NCBI RefSeq assembly: GCF_000745895.1
Contig: NZ_JQKE01000023.1
Location: forward strand, 1 to 40,806
Length of the DNA stretch: 40,806 nt
Origin: Stenoxybacter acetivorans DSM 19021
Lineage (GTDB): Bacteria; Pseudomonadota; Gammaproteobacteria; Burkholderiales; Neisseriaceae
Direction of reading: 5' to 3'
This document shows, one piece after another, positions 33,672 through 40,806 of the stretch. A program made the translations under genes and the position numbers. Below the pieces are notes generated by a model. It was not told the DNA's origin. It searched no databases and saw only the letters and a program-made list of their open reading frames with translations. The first letter of the stretch is position 1, and each line of letters opens with the position of its first letter.

Positions 33672-34049
33672 TTATCGACCCAAATCATACAAAGTTCGTC
33701 TTGCCAATGCCAAATTCCCTTTATGCCTATCCACCACAACATAAAAGAACAATGATTCAAAAGAGTCGGAGTTGGGTGTTTTGTTACCATGAAGGTGAAT
33801 ACGAGTGAGGTGGTATTGATTTCCCAAAGTTACCAAAATATCTTCCACCTCCTCATCAATTTTTAACCTGTTAAGCGTAGCTACTTGGGCGTTCACTATC
33901 GTTGCCGCACCGGCAGCGGCATACTCCAGATCAATGTGATTCGTGTGCGTTTCTCCTACAATAATCATCCCTGTTTCGTAGTCAACGATAGCAGCTGCAA
34001 GAGCACCGTCAATGTCCAATAACTTATTAAGATTTACTGAATAATCCAT
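33672..34049 (-). CDS. Second roadblock/LC7-like protein
   Basis: A 125-residue protein with the strand-helix order of a roadblock/LC7 fold: GALAAAIVDYETGMIIVGE, an alanine-rich helix (YAAAGAATIVNAQVATLN), EVEDILVTLGNQYHLTRIHL, SLFFYVVVDRHKGNLALARRTLYDL. The start at 34049 is preferred because GGGAG lies eight bases upstream; ATG 34064 overlaps that site. A roadblock protein would regulate a small GTPase, and the only one in the window is at 19314, about 14 kb away. That link is inference. Confidence 0.65.
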   Translation of the reverse strand: MDYSVNLNKLLDIDGALAAAIVDYETGMIIVGETHTNHIDLEYAAAGAATIVNAQVATLNRLKIDEEVEDILVTLGNQYHLTRIHLHGNKTPNSDSFESLFFYVVVDRHKGNLALARRTLYDLGR

Positions 34050-34244
34050 GTGTTTTACTCCCATAAAATATTATTGCGTTTGCCATATGCATAGCTGGTA
34101 ACAGTTGCACTTATACCTGCATCCTGTATGTTTATTATTACACAACATTTTACAAATAAAGACAACGCGCTTAAATACCTAACAAATAAATAACACTGTT
34201 TTGCATAAACTGATATTTTTGATTATTGTTTCTATATTATATTA

Positions 34245-34296
34245 TATAATCAAATCAAATAATTACTACCGTTGTTTATTATTTGATTTGATTATA
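34245..34296. repeat. 19-bp perfect AT-rich inverted repeat
   Basis: The arms 34245-34263 (TATAATCAAATCAAATAAT) and 34278-34296 are exact complements around the 14-base spacer TACTACCGTTGTTT. Each arm itself contains a tandem CAAAT. No T-run follows. It lies about 200 bases upstream of the roadblock-like gene's start and could be an operator or a cruciform-forming site. Confidence 0.8.
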
Positions 34297-34408
34297 CGCG
34301 AACTTCATAGATAATTGTTTAAAATAAATATTTACTTTATTTTCATAAATTTACACTACCTAACATCTGCGATTATGAAAATACCCGCTTTTATTGACTG
34401 ATTAAAAG

Positions 34409-34444
34409 CAAAGGGTTGTGCCGGACAGCCGGAACAACCCTTTG
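34409..34444. terminator. Strong hairpin, possible terminator of efflux operon
   Basis: CAAAGGGTTGTGCCGG (34409-34424) pairs with CCGGAACAACCCTTTG (34429-34444), 15 of 16 positions, around a four-base loop. It lies beyond the 3' end of the minus-strand efflux gene. The following bases are not a clean T-run on either strand, so termination is uncertain. Confidence 0.55.
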
Positions 34445-34592
34445 TTCAATATAAAAAGCATCATCAAGAGAGAAGTGCTGTAACAGACTACTTCGTTATT
34501 AAAGTGCCAAACAGTAAATAACAACGCTTTGCGTTTTACTTACTGCTACGCAGCTTGAAAATATAAATTTACCTTTAGTTACAATAGTTTAT

Positions 34593-36029
34593 TTAAAAGT
34601 AACCGCCTTGAGATTTTAAAATAACCGATGATTTTATATTATTGACTTGAGGCAAAGGCAAGTAACGCCCCGCCATAGCTTGATAAATTAAGTTTTCATT
34701 TTTCAATACAGTATAGCGATTATTTAACAAATTTTGCGCCGAGGACAATTCGGTATTCAAAGCACTGAGCCAATCGCTGAGTGGGTTTGCTCCATATTGA
34801 TAGCGAATTTGGTAATAACGGCTGTTTTTTTGGTCAAACCGATGTTTTTCTTCAATATTGGCTAAGGTATCACGGCTGAGTTGATATTGAGTATAAAAAC
34901 CGCTGACTTCATTTAATGAAGTGGTTAAGGTTTTTTCAAAGTCTAATTTGGCTGATTCAAATGCCGCTTCGGCTTGTTTGTTTTGCCAATGCAGATGCTG
35001 CCAATCCAAAAACGGCAAATTGATGGATATTGCTCCTGCGCCAATCGGAATATTAAATGCACTGCGATACTCATCAGATGAGGTATTGACCGCCGCACTT
35101 AAACTGATGCTTGGATACCAGCTTTTTTGTGAGGCTTGTTGATTGGTATATGCTTTTTGTAAACGATATTCGGCAGCACGCAAATCGGGGCGGCCAGACA
35201 AAACCGACAAAGGAATATTTAAATCAACCGTGTGAATGGCAAGGTTAGTCAAACGAATCGGTTGCAGATTCAGGGGTTCATTCGGATGAATATTCAATAA
35301 ATTACGCAGATTTTGCTCTAAATTTTGTCGGTTTTGGCGCAAACCAATCAAAGCATTTTCGGCACTCAATAAAGATTGATTGGCATTGGTGGGGTTGATG
35401 CTGGATACTTTGCCTACTTTGTATTGGGTAGTGGCAATACGTGTAATTTCTTGATATTGCGCAATACTCTTCTCCGTGAGTGCAATGGCTTCGTTTACAT
35501 AAGTGAGCTGAAAATAAGCATCAATCAGGCTGTTCACCAAAGACAAGCGAGCAGCAACGACATCTTCTTCGGCAGCGCGGTATTCCCATCCAGCCGCCGC
35601 GGCAGTATCGCGCACTCTTTGCCAAAGGTCTAATTCATAATTTAAGCCAATTTTTCCCGAAAAACTGTGCGAAGAATGACTGCCGTCTTTCAGGTTTTTA
35701 TTTACTGAAGCACCGATTGAACCACTGCCTTGCGGCCACAAATCAGCACCGGCATCATTGGCCTGAAAACGCGCACGTTCAGCATTGATAGCTGCTTGTT
35801 TTAAATCAACATTATTATTTAAAGCACTTTGAACCAGATGATTAAGCTGCGAATCACCATAAATTGTCCACCATTGCCTGTCTGTTTGATATTGCGCTGC
35901 CGCTTCTTGCTCACTCAACATACCGGCTTTAGTCAGTTGCTGCTGCGGGTAAGGGGTGCTGACAGCACAGGCAGATAAATACAAAACTGTGCTGACACTG
36001 CTTAAGGCTACCTGAACTTTTTTTTTCAT
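34593..36029 (-). CDS. NodT-family outer membrane efflux lipoprotein (TolC-like)
   Basis: A 478-residue outer membrane channel protein of the TolC/NodT type. The signal peptide ends in LSAC, so Cys21 is the lipid anchor. The mature protein has the two OEP repeats, each with long helices and short beta strands: YGDSQLNHLVQSALNNNVDLKQA (start of the first), SGRPDLRAAEYRLQKAYTNQ (start of the second). Trimers form a tunnel through the outer membrane for a tripartite pump. No inner membrane pump or adaptor gene is adjacent. The upstream gene on the same strand, 13 bases away, encodes a Spy/CpxP-like protein. Confidence 0.9.
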   Translation of the reverse strand: MKKKVQVALSSVSTVLYLSACAVSTPYPQQQLTKAGMLSEQEAAAQYQTDRQWWTIYGDSQLNHLVQSALNNNVDLKQAAINAERARFQANDAGADLWPQGSGSIGASVNKNLKDGSHSSHSFSGKIGLNYELDLWQRVRDTAAAAGWEYRAAEEDVVAARLSLVNSLIDAYFQLTYVNEAIALTEKSIAQYQEITRIATTQYKVGKVSSINPTNANQSLLSAENALIGLRQNRQNLEQNLRNLLNIHPNEPLNLQPIRLTNLAIHTVDLNIPLSVLSGRPDLRAAEYRLQKAYTNQQASQKSWYPSISLSAAVNTSSDEYRSAFNIPIGAGAISINLPFLDWQHLHWQNKQAEAAFESAKLDFEKTLTTSLNEVSGFYTQYQLSRDTLANIEEKHRFDQKNSRYYQIRYQYGANPLSDWLSALNTELSSAQNLLNNRYTVLKNENLIYQAMAGRYLPLPQVNNIKSSVILKSQGGYF

Positions 36030-36042
36030 ATTGTATTTAATT

Positions 36043-36459
36043 TCAGTAACTGTTTTTCAAGCAGCTGTTCATCCAATATTGCCGCTGTTTCGGATTGAGT
36101 ATCTGCCAAAAATCGTATTGCCCTTCAAGTTCTTGAACCCTTATTTGAATTCGCTGTTCATAGGTGTTTAAAACATATTGCCGGGCGAGCTCTTCATCAA
36201 ACACAGGTTGAGATAATAGCTCAGTCATTTGTTTTAATTCTTTGTTTTTATTAAAAGCATCTTGGTTTACGGAAGCAAGTACTCCGTTTCTGTAACGGGT
36301 GCGCACGTAATGCAAACGGGATTTTTGCAGCTCACTCAAATTAAGCCGACGCACATCACAGCTGGGTGTTTCGGCAGCCGATGCCATATTGAACAGAGTT
36401 GCCATTGCCGCAATAAATAAACAGCTGAATAGTTTCAAGTAAAAAGCAAGCTTAACCAC
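36043..36459 (-). CDS. Spy/CpxP-like periplasmic protein
   Basis: A 138-residue protein with an N-terminal signal peptide (~1-29, ending AASA-AE) and a mature all-helical part. The LTxxQ-type motifs of the Spy/CpxP family appear as LNLSELQKSRLHYVR and LNPKQRQYW. Two cysteines (SCDVRR near the N-terminus, SCLKNSY at the C-terminus) could form a disulfide. Family members are periplasmic chaperones or stress sensors. It lies 13 bases upstream of the efflux lipoprotein gene, suggesting an envelope-stress or export operon. The family call rests on motif and helix pattern. Confidence 0.65.
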   Translation of the reverse strand: MVKLAFYLKLFSCLFIAAMATLFNMASAAETPSCDVRRLNLSELQKSRLHYVRTRYRNGVLASVNQDAFNKNKELKQMTELLSQPVFDEELARQYVLNTYEQRIQIRVQELEGQYDFWQILNPKQRQYWMNSCLKNSY

Positions 36460-36519
36460 AATGTATCAATCCATTATCTGACTGGGCTGGATTGTAAAAT
36501 TGTTACGGGTGAAACGATG

Positions 36520-36525
36520 TATAAT
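36520..36525 (+). promoter_or_regulatory. Putative -10 box upstream of rpe
   Basis: Perfect TATAAT 128 bases before the rpe start. The nearest -35-like TTGTTA (36500-36505) is only 14 bases away, so the promoter is uncertain. Confidence 0.35.
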
Positions 36526-36652
36526 GACCGAAAATTTGAGTAAATTACTGATTTTTTAGTAAGGAATCAACATTATTTTGGTGTCAATTCCTCTGAGTAT
36601 TTAATTTTCGATATTATTTTTCAAACAGCCCCCTGATTGAGAACACAAATAG

Positions 36653-37354
36653 ATGAGTAAGACAGATTTTCGCATTGCCCCCAGTATTTTGTCAGCCGAT
36701 TTTGCCCGTTTGGGTGAGGAGGTTCAACAGGTGATTGCAGCCGATGCGGATTGGATTCATTTCGATGTTATGGACAATCATTATGTTCCCAATCTAACTT
36801 TTGGTCCGATGATTTGCCAAGCCTTGAAGCCCTATGCTGCTGTTCCCATGGATGTGCATTTAATGGTGGAACCGGTGGACGCGATGATTGAAGCCTTTGC
36901 CAAAGCCGGCGCGAACATCATCACTTTTCACCCGGAAGCCAGCCGCCATATTGACCGCAGTTTGAGTTTAATCCGCGATTTAGGCTGCAAAGCCGGTTTG
37001 GTATTAAATCCGGCAACTTCGATATCTGTGCTGGAACATGTATTAGACCGATTAGATGTGGTGCTGTTGATGTCGGTCAATCCCGGCTTCGGCGGGCAGC
37101 AATTTATTGCACAAACCTTAAACAAAATTTGTCAAACCCGTATATTGTTAGACACACATCAGCAGCACAGCGGACAGCGGATATTGTTGGAGGTGGACGG
37201 CGGTGTGAAAGCCGATAATATTGCCGATATTGCACGGGCGGGCGCAGACACCTTTGTTGCGGGGTCTGCCATTTTCGGACACAGCGATTATGCGGCGCAA
37301 ATTGCTGCCATGCGCTCGGCATTGTCTGCCGTGTCGGTGCATTCTGAACAATAA
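36653..37354 (+). CDS. rpe: Ribulose-phosphate 3-epimerase
   Basis: A 233-residue TIM-barrel metalloenzyme that interconverts ribulose 5-phosphate and xylulose 5-phosphate in the pentose phosphate pathway. [62 protein letters not shown] and [11 protein letters not shown] carry the catalytic aspartates and metal-binding histidines. The frame is intact with normal length. Its stop directly abuts the ATG of mnmA. Confidence 0.97.
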   Translation: MSKTDFRIAPSILSADFARLGEEVQQVIAADADWIHFDVMDNHYVPNLTFGPMICQALKPYAAVPMDVHLMVEPVDAMIEAFAKAGANIITFHPEASRHIDRSLSLIRDLGCKAGLVLNPATSISVLEHVLDRLDVVLLMSVNPGFGGQQFIAQTLNKICQTRILLDTHQQHSGQRILLEVDGGVKADNIADIARAGADTFVAGSAIFGHSDYAAQIAAMRSALSAVSVHSEQ

Positions 37355-38467
37355 ATGAAAACACACATGAAAATCAATCATCAGCCCTTGCCCAATATCG
37401 TGGTGGGCATGTCAGGCGGCGTGGATTCGTCGGTAGCCGCATATGTATTAAAACAAGCGGGCTACCCCGTTCGCGGTGTGTTTATGCAAAACTGGGAAGA
37501 CGATAACGATGATGAGTATTGCTCAATTAAACAAGACTCGTTAGATGCCGTTGCCGTGGCGGATTTACTGGGCATGGATATTGATATTGTCAATTTTGCC
37601 GCACAATACAAAGACAATGTGTTTGCCTATTTTTTGCAAGAATACCAAGCAGGACGAACGCCGAATCCCGATGTATTGTGCAATGCCGAAATCAAATTCA
37701 AATGTTTTCTGGATTACGCGGTCAGCGGGGGTGCGGACAACATTGCCACCGGACATTATGCCCGCAAAGTGGTGCGCGGTGATGTGCATTACATGCTTAA
37801 AGGTGCGGATACCAACAAAGATCAAAGCTATTTTTTATATCGGTTAAAGCCGCATCAGCTTGAAAAATCGCTGTTTCCTTTGGGGGAATTAACCAAACCC
37901 GAAGTACGCAAGCTGGCTGAAAAAGCACATTTGCCCACAGCCGCAAAAAAAGACAGCACCGGTATTTGCTTTATCGGCGAGCGTCCGTTTCGTCAATTTT
38001 TACAGCGTTATCTGCCGACCAATCCCGGTGATATGATCACTCCTGAAGGTAAAAAAATGGGGATACACGAAGGTTTGATGTATTACACCCTGGGTCAGCG
38101 CAAAGGTTTGGGCATTGGCGGTGCGGGCGATGCTTGGTTTGTGGCGGGTAAAAATTTATCCGCCAACGAATTGGTGGTGGTGCAAGGGCATCAGCATCCT
38201 TTATTGCAAAGCCGGAGTTTAATCATGCACGACCTGAGCTTCACGCTACCTGAAAAACCCAAAGAAGGCATATACGGTGTCAAAACCCGTTATCGCATGG
38301 CAGATGCCGCAGCAAAATTAACATATTTGAATGAAGATTGCGCCAAATTGGAATTTCAGGAAGCACAATGGGCGGTTACACCCGGTCAATCTGCGGTGCT
38401 ATATGACGGTGATTGTTGCTTGGGTGGCGGCGTGATTACAAAAACCGATCAGAACAGCATTGTATAG
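37355..38467 (+). CDS. mnmA: tRNA-specific 2-thiouridylase MnmA
   Basis: A 370-residue enzyme that thiolates the wobble uridine of Lys, Glu and Gln tRNAs. The PP-loop is [10 protein letters not shown] (18-27). The two catalytic cysteines are Cys109 in [12 protein letters not shown] and Cys205 in [12 protein letters not shown]. The tRNA-binding middle and C-terminal beta-barrel are present ([13 protein letters not shown]). The start at 37355 abuts the rpe stop; ATG 37367 is an alternative. Confidence 0.97.
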   Translation: MKTHMKINHQPLPNIVVGMSGGVDSSVAAYVLKQAGYPVRGVFMQNWEDDNDDEYCSIKQDSLDAVAVADLLGMDIDIVNFAAQYKDNVFAYFLQEYQAGRTPNPDVLCNAEIKFKCFLDYAVSGGADNIATGHYARKVVRGDVHYMLKGADTNKDQSYFLYRLKPHQLEKSLFPLGELTKPEVRKLAEKAHLPTAAKKDSTGICFIGERPFRQFLQRYLPTNPGDMITPEGKKMGIHEGLMYYTLGQRKGLGIGGAGDAWFVAGKNLSANELVVVQGHQHPLLQSRSLIMHDLSFTLPEKPKEGIYGVKTRYRMADAAAKLTYLNEDCAKLEFQEAQWAVTPGQSAVLYDGDCCLGGGVITKTDQNSIV

Positions 38468-38596
38468 CCCTGCCTAAAATGTTTTTAGATATTATTATCT
38501 CTTAATAACAGTTTTCAAAATTTAACAAACACTTAGCCCTTAAATTCCATGATTTAAGAGCTGTTCGGGGTTTTACTTTGATTTAATTCAAATAAT

Positions 38597-38756
38597 TCAG
38601 GCTATGCTTGAATCATCGTTTAACTTAAATCGGGTTTTGTCGAATATTTCACCATTTTTCCACATAGTGAATGCGAGCTGAGCCAATTTGCGCATTAAAG
38701 CAATAATGATGACTTTTTGGCTTACCCGCTTTTTCTAAGCGGCTGATGAAACCCAG
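38597..38756 (-). pseudogene. IS110-family transposase, C-terminal remnant
   Basis: On the minus strand the sequence encodes GFISRLEKAGKPK, then (after restoring one missing A in the run at 38714-38718) KVIIIALMRKLAQLAF, then TMWKNGEIFDKTRFKL and a stop at 38597. This is the tail of an IS110-type (DEDD) transposase, whose C-terminus typically has a GKPKK-x-ALMRKL block. Only ~53 codons remain. The left junction at about 38756 runs straight into a lysozyme pseudogene. Confidence 0.75.
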
Positions 38757-38995
38757 CCATCGAAGAATTGATAGGCCTCCGCCGCGGGCATTAGGGCGCA
38801 ACAATACCGATCCCAGAAAGCCGGGTGGTAAATTTCGACGGGCTTGCTCGCGGGTCATGCTGCGCATGGAGGCGGTGTAGCCGTTTTCCACAGCAGCACG
38901 CTTGGTTATTCCCTGTGGGTTTCGCCGCGGGGGTCGTTCACGTAGCCGCTCTCATGGTCGAGTATGCGGCCGATTAATACATCAAAAGCTGACAT
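38756..38995 (-). pseudogene. GH108 endolysin remnant (second copy)
   Basis: Reading from ATG 38995 on the minus strand gives MSAFDVLIGRILDHESGYVN, then an ETH block. A frameshift there leads to ITKRAAVENGYTASMRSMTREQAR, and an inserted C (before GAAATTTACCAC) shifts into EIYHPAFWDRYCCALM, PAAEAYQFFDG. This parallels the intact endolysin at 3328 block for block, but with two frameshifts and loss of its C-terminal half at the IS110 junction. It derives from a different, related phage. Confidence 0.85.
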
Positions 38996-39126
38996 TATTC
39001 ACCTCTCTTTTTATCGAATACCCATCCAATAAGGTATAAACAAACCAATACAGCAAGTAAGCGTGCGTATTGCTTAGTTGTGTTCTCGGTGTATCGCTAT
39101 CAACTGTTCCAATACGCGCCAGTGAT

Positions 39127-39222
39127 TTATTTCTTCACCGTGTTCATTGGTGCGTTGCGTTCTGCTTCCGCCAAAATTAAGGCTTCCAGTTCGGCTTCGT
39201 GTTCCGGCAATAGGCTACTCAT
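39127..39222 (-). pseudogene. Small phage gene remnant upstream of lysozyme pseudogene
   Basis: A 31-codon frame starting MSSLLPEHEAELEALILAEA with GGAGG just upstream. A +1 shift near its end would continue into NEHGEEINHWRVLEQLIAIH REHN, stopping near 39078. Between it and the lysozyme pseudogene, an open stretch encodes a short hydrophobic helix (LLAVLVCLYLIGWVF) followed by DKKRGE. Together they look like the decayed small genes of a phage lysis region. No function can be given. Confidence 0.4.
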
Positions 39223-39281
39223 ACCGCCTCCGTTGTTCAGTCGTCGCCGCTATTGTGTAAGAACCGGCGGCGGAAATCTTT

Positions 39282-39487
39282 TAGAACCTATGTTCAATAA
39301 TGTTTAAAAACCAATATTCAAAAAATTCTTAATAAAATCATATGGCGTATAATTAGCAGATAAACCAAGATAGTAGGTAATCCTTTATGTACCCGAGTGA
39401 TTTGACAGATAGCCAATGGGCGATGATTGAGTCGTTTTTTGACATCATATGATTTTATTAAGAATTTTTTTTTGAACATGGGTTCTT
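39282..39487. mobile_element. MITE-like deletion derivative of an IS5-family element
   Basis: A ~205-bp unit with long inverted ends. Left: TAGAACCTATGTTCAA (39282-39297), then TTCAAAAAATTCTTAATAAAATCATATG as two blocks around 39317-39344. Right: CATATGATTTTATTAAGAA (39446-39464), then a T-run and TTGAACATGGGTTCTT (39472-39487), complementary to the left end. Inside, ATG 39387 opens a transposase start that breaks off at the right repeat. It could be moved by a full-length IS in the genome. Confidence 0.65.
39387..39452 (+). pseudogene. IS5-family transposase, N-terminal remnant
   Basis: Encodes MYPSDLTDSQWAMIESFFD, the characteristic start of IS5-group (DUF4096-type) transposases, followed by two codons and a TGA formed inside the inverted repeat. 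Everything after residue 19 is deleted. Confidence 0.75.
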
Positions 39488-39491
39488 AAAG

Positions 39492-39644
39492 CGGTTTAAG
39501 AATTTGCATCGCCGCACTTGTGACTATTGTGCGGGAACGGAACGGGAGAGTCTGTTATTGCGCAATAATATAGCTAAACTAATAAATTTTTCAAAACGAC
39601 TAGCCAGAAAAATTACGGCTAATTATCTGAAATCTGCTGAATAG
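39492..39644 (+). other. Open remnant of 50 codons, origin uncertain
   Basis: A frame without a start encodes RFKNLHRRTCDYCAGTERES, a leucine/lysine-rich helix, and stops at 39642. It directly follows the MITE-like element and may be the tail of another transposase or phage gene. I do not recognise it. Confidence 0.25.
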
Positions 39645-39735
39645 GCTATGTCTTCTTTTTTGAAAAAATAATAGTACAGCTATAAATTCGCGCCGGATGA
39701 GATAAGGCGAATAGAGCAAGAGGGGAAAAGAAAAC

Positions 39736-39747
39736 AGGCTGCCTGAA
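39736..39747 (+). repeat. DNA uptake sequence
   Basis: Exact AGGCTGCCTGAA, 63 bases upstream of the OB-fold protein gene. Confidence 0.8.
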
Positions 39748-39809
39748 AAAGGGCGCTTGTTGTACAATGCGCGCTCTTTCTTAAATTTTAAGTACAAGAG
39801 GTGAGGTAA

Positions 39810-40289
39810 ATGAAAAAAGTAATTAAATGGGTTTTGATTGGTATTGCTTGCTTATTTGTTTTGGGCTTGCTCTTTGGTGGTAATAAACAAGGGACAACAC
39901 AAGATACCGGCAATCGCGCTGCGAGCGCGCAAAACGCTGAATCTGCGAGCGCACAAAACGCTGAATCTGCTCCCGTTGAGGAAATGTTGAAAGTCACAGC
40001 TGCACAAATGGTTAAAACCTACGATGATAACGAGGCCGCAGGCGATGCTGCGTACAAAGGTAAAAAATTGGCCATTACCGGTACAATTGAAAGCATTAAC
40101 AAAGACATATCGGACAACACAGTGATTAATTTCAAAGGTAAAGATTTTTCCCATGTTATGGCCAACTTGGCAGATTCTGAAGAAGAAAAAGCCTTGAAAT
40201 TGAAAAAAAATACACAGTTGACCGTGATATGCATCGGCGATGGTGAAGTAATGGGTTCACCTGTTGCGCGTAATTGCATTATTCAGTAA
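39810..40289 (+). CDS. Exported OB-fold protein (tRNA_anti-like domain)
   Basis: A 159-residue protein with an N-terminal membrane anchor or signal segment (WVLIGIACLFVLGLLFGG, ~7-24). A Ser/Ala/Gln-rich linker contains two copies of ASAQNAES. The globular domain (~62-159) fits the tRNA_anti-like OB-fold family: LKVTAAQMVKTYDDNEAAGD, YKGKKLAITGTIESI, then beta strands and a C-terminal cysteine (ARNCIIQ). Such domains occur in small exported proteins of unknown function; nucleic acid binding is not established. AGAGGTGAGG precedes the start and a strong terminator follows. Confidence 0.75.
   Translation: MKKVIKWVLIGIACLFVLGLLFGGNKQGTTQDTGNRAASAQNAESASAQNAESAPVEEMLKVTAAQMVKTYDDNEAAGDAAYKGKKLAITGTIESINKDISDNTVINFKGKDFSHVMANLADSEEEKALKLKKNTQLTVICIGDGEVMGSPVARNCIIQ
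39921..39968 (+). repeat. 24-bp tandem repeat in coding sequence
   Basis: Two adjacent 24-bp units (39921-39944, 39945-39968) differ at one base and encode ASAQNAES twice in the linker of the OB-fold protein. Unit number could vary by slippage without breaking the frame. Confidence 0.8.
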
Positions 40290-40307
40290 TTGTATTTTTC
40301 AAATACT

Positions 40308-40340
40308 AAAGCCACCTGAACAACCTTCAGGTGGCTTTTA
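40308..40340 (+). terminator. Terminator after OB-fold protein gene
   Basis: AAAGCCACCTGAA (40308-40320) pairs perfectly with TTCAGGTGGCTTT (40326-40338) around a five-base loop, with T residues on the plus side and A residues upstream, so it could work in both directions. Confidence 0.85.
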
Positions 40341-40429
40341 TGTGCGTGGGCGCAACGGGGCAATCGTCCGTTATTGCTCAGTAAGAAATACGGAGGATAG
40401 CTGACAGAACGGGGAGGAGAGAAAAAAAC

Positions 40430-40441
40430 AGGCTGCCTGAA
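40430..40441 (+). repeat. DNA uptake sequence
   Basis: Exact AGGCTGCCTGAA in the gap before the IS256-family element. Confidence 0.8.
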
Positions 40442-40499
40442 GAAAGGGCAGCTTTTCGGCAAAAGTATCGCCGGCGATACTTTTGCTTGTACCACATCT

Positions 40500-40806
40500 T
40501 TAGTGTTCAAAAATCTGTGTCAATCCCCTAAACTATTCCAAATAGGAGACAACACATGAACAACCCCATATTCGACTTTAAAACAGCACTTAAACAGCTT
40601 CAATCAGGTCAAGCACTGACAGGCAAAGACGGCATACTCACCCCGCTTATCAAACAACTGACCGAAGCTGCTCTTGATGCCGAAATCGAACATTATCTCG
40701 AACAGAACCCACAAGAGCCCAACCGCCGCAACGGTTACACCAAAAAGACGGTCAAGGCAAATTCCGGCAGCTTTGAATTGGAAACACCGCGAGACCGAAA
40801 CGGTGA
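40500..40806 (+). mobile_element. IS256-family insertion sequence, 5' part
   Basis: The left end is placed near 40500 by inference: TTAGTGTTCAAAAATCTGTGTCAA resembles the terminal repeats of IS256-group elements (..GTTCAAAAATCTGTGTCA..). The transposase starts 56 bases later. The element runs off the window. Confidence 0.6.
40556..40806 (+). CDS. IS256-family (mutator-type) transposase, N-terminal part
   Basis: The first 83 residues of a mutator-type transposase, cut by the window edge. Diagnostic pieces are LTGKDGILTPLIKQLTEAAL, DAEIEHYLEQ, NRRNGYTKKTVKA and ELETPRDRNG, which open nearly every IS256-family transposase. AGGAGA (40544-40549) is the ribosome site. No damage is visible in the part seen. 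Confidence 0.92.
   Translation, partial: MNNPIFDFKTALKQLQSGQALTGKDGILTPLIKQLTEAALDAEIEHYLEQNPQEPNRRNGYTKKTVKANSGSFELETPRDRNG

Larger units (their letters stand above)
34065..34592. other. Long AT-rich intergenic region with structured repeats
   Basis: This ~530-base gap holds no credible gene. It contains a 19-bp perfect inverted repeat (34245-34296) and a GC-rich hairpin (34409-34444), listed separately. Its base composition is much more AT-rich than the flanking genes. It would hold the promoter for the roadblock-like gene (minus strand) and the 3' end of the efflux gene. Confidence 0.5.

Overview
The window looks like a chromosomal segment of a Neisseriaceae bacterium. The housekeeping genes (metK, mltA, the rpsF-priB-rpsR-rplI cluster, pdxH, hemA, topA, argB, proC, rpe, mnmA) read as betaproteobacterial. 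The 12-mer AGGCTGCCTGAA (or its complement) occurs ten times exactly, with many one-mismatch copies. This is the DNA uptake sequence dialect associated with Simonsiella, Alysiella, Conchiformibius and relatives, rather than the Neisseria form ending GCCGTCTGAA. Genus and species cannot be fixed from the sequence alone.

Layout. (1) 1-3212: an accessory left end with an IS1595/IS1016-type transposase tail, a cysteine-rich lipoprotein, and a tight three-gene operon (NdpA/YejK-like nucleoid-associated protein, unknown 171-residue protein, three-TM membrane protein) closed by a terminator. This operon is the best candidate for an undescribed system. (2) 3328-11643: a Mu-like prophage remnant in Mu order: GH108 endolysin, holin-like protein, Rz/Rz1 spanins, small proteins, gp25/gp26-like genes, terminase small and large subunits, portal, MuF head protein (frameshifted, with a toxin-like C-terminal domain), and virion morphogenesis protein G. 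There is no repressor, transposase A/B, protease/scaffold, capsid or tail gene. (3) 12015-12431: tmRNA on the minus strand with its own terminator; the encoded tag is ANDDSYALAA.

(4) 12689-20923: an LpxL-type acyltransferase, metK, mltA, then a five-gene operon of a membrane-anchored TPR protein, a receiver-like protein, an MglA-like small GTPase, a helix-turn-helix/roadblock-like protein and a roadblock/LC7 (MglB-like) protein. It looks like a polarity or type IV pilus/motility control module. (5) 21031-25047: the ribosomal protein operon, pdxH, a lipoprotein and hemA. (6) 25227-32911: an NSS transporter, a DUF454 protein, topA, a YidB-like protein, argB, the PLP-homeostasis gene and proC.

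(7) 33071-36459: a standalone CZB zinc-binding protein and a second roadblock-like protein, an AT-rich intergenic region with large inverted repeats, then a NodT-type outer membrane efflux lipoprotein in operon with a Spy/CpxP-like protein. (8) 36653-38467: rpe-mnmA. (9) 38597-40806: a second accessory patch holding an IS110 transposase tail joined to a frameshifted second GH108 lysozyme, a MITE-like deletion derivative of an IS5-family element, a small OB-fold exported protein, and the start of an IS256-family transposase running off the end.

The main themes are a housekeeping backbone flanked by decayed mobile DNA, and two loci of GTPase/roadblock regulators.
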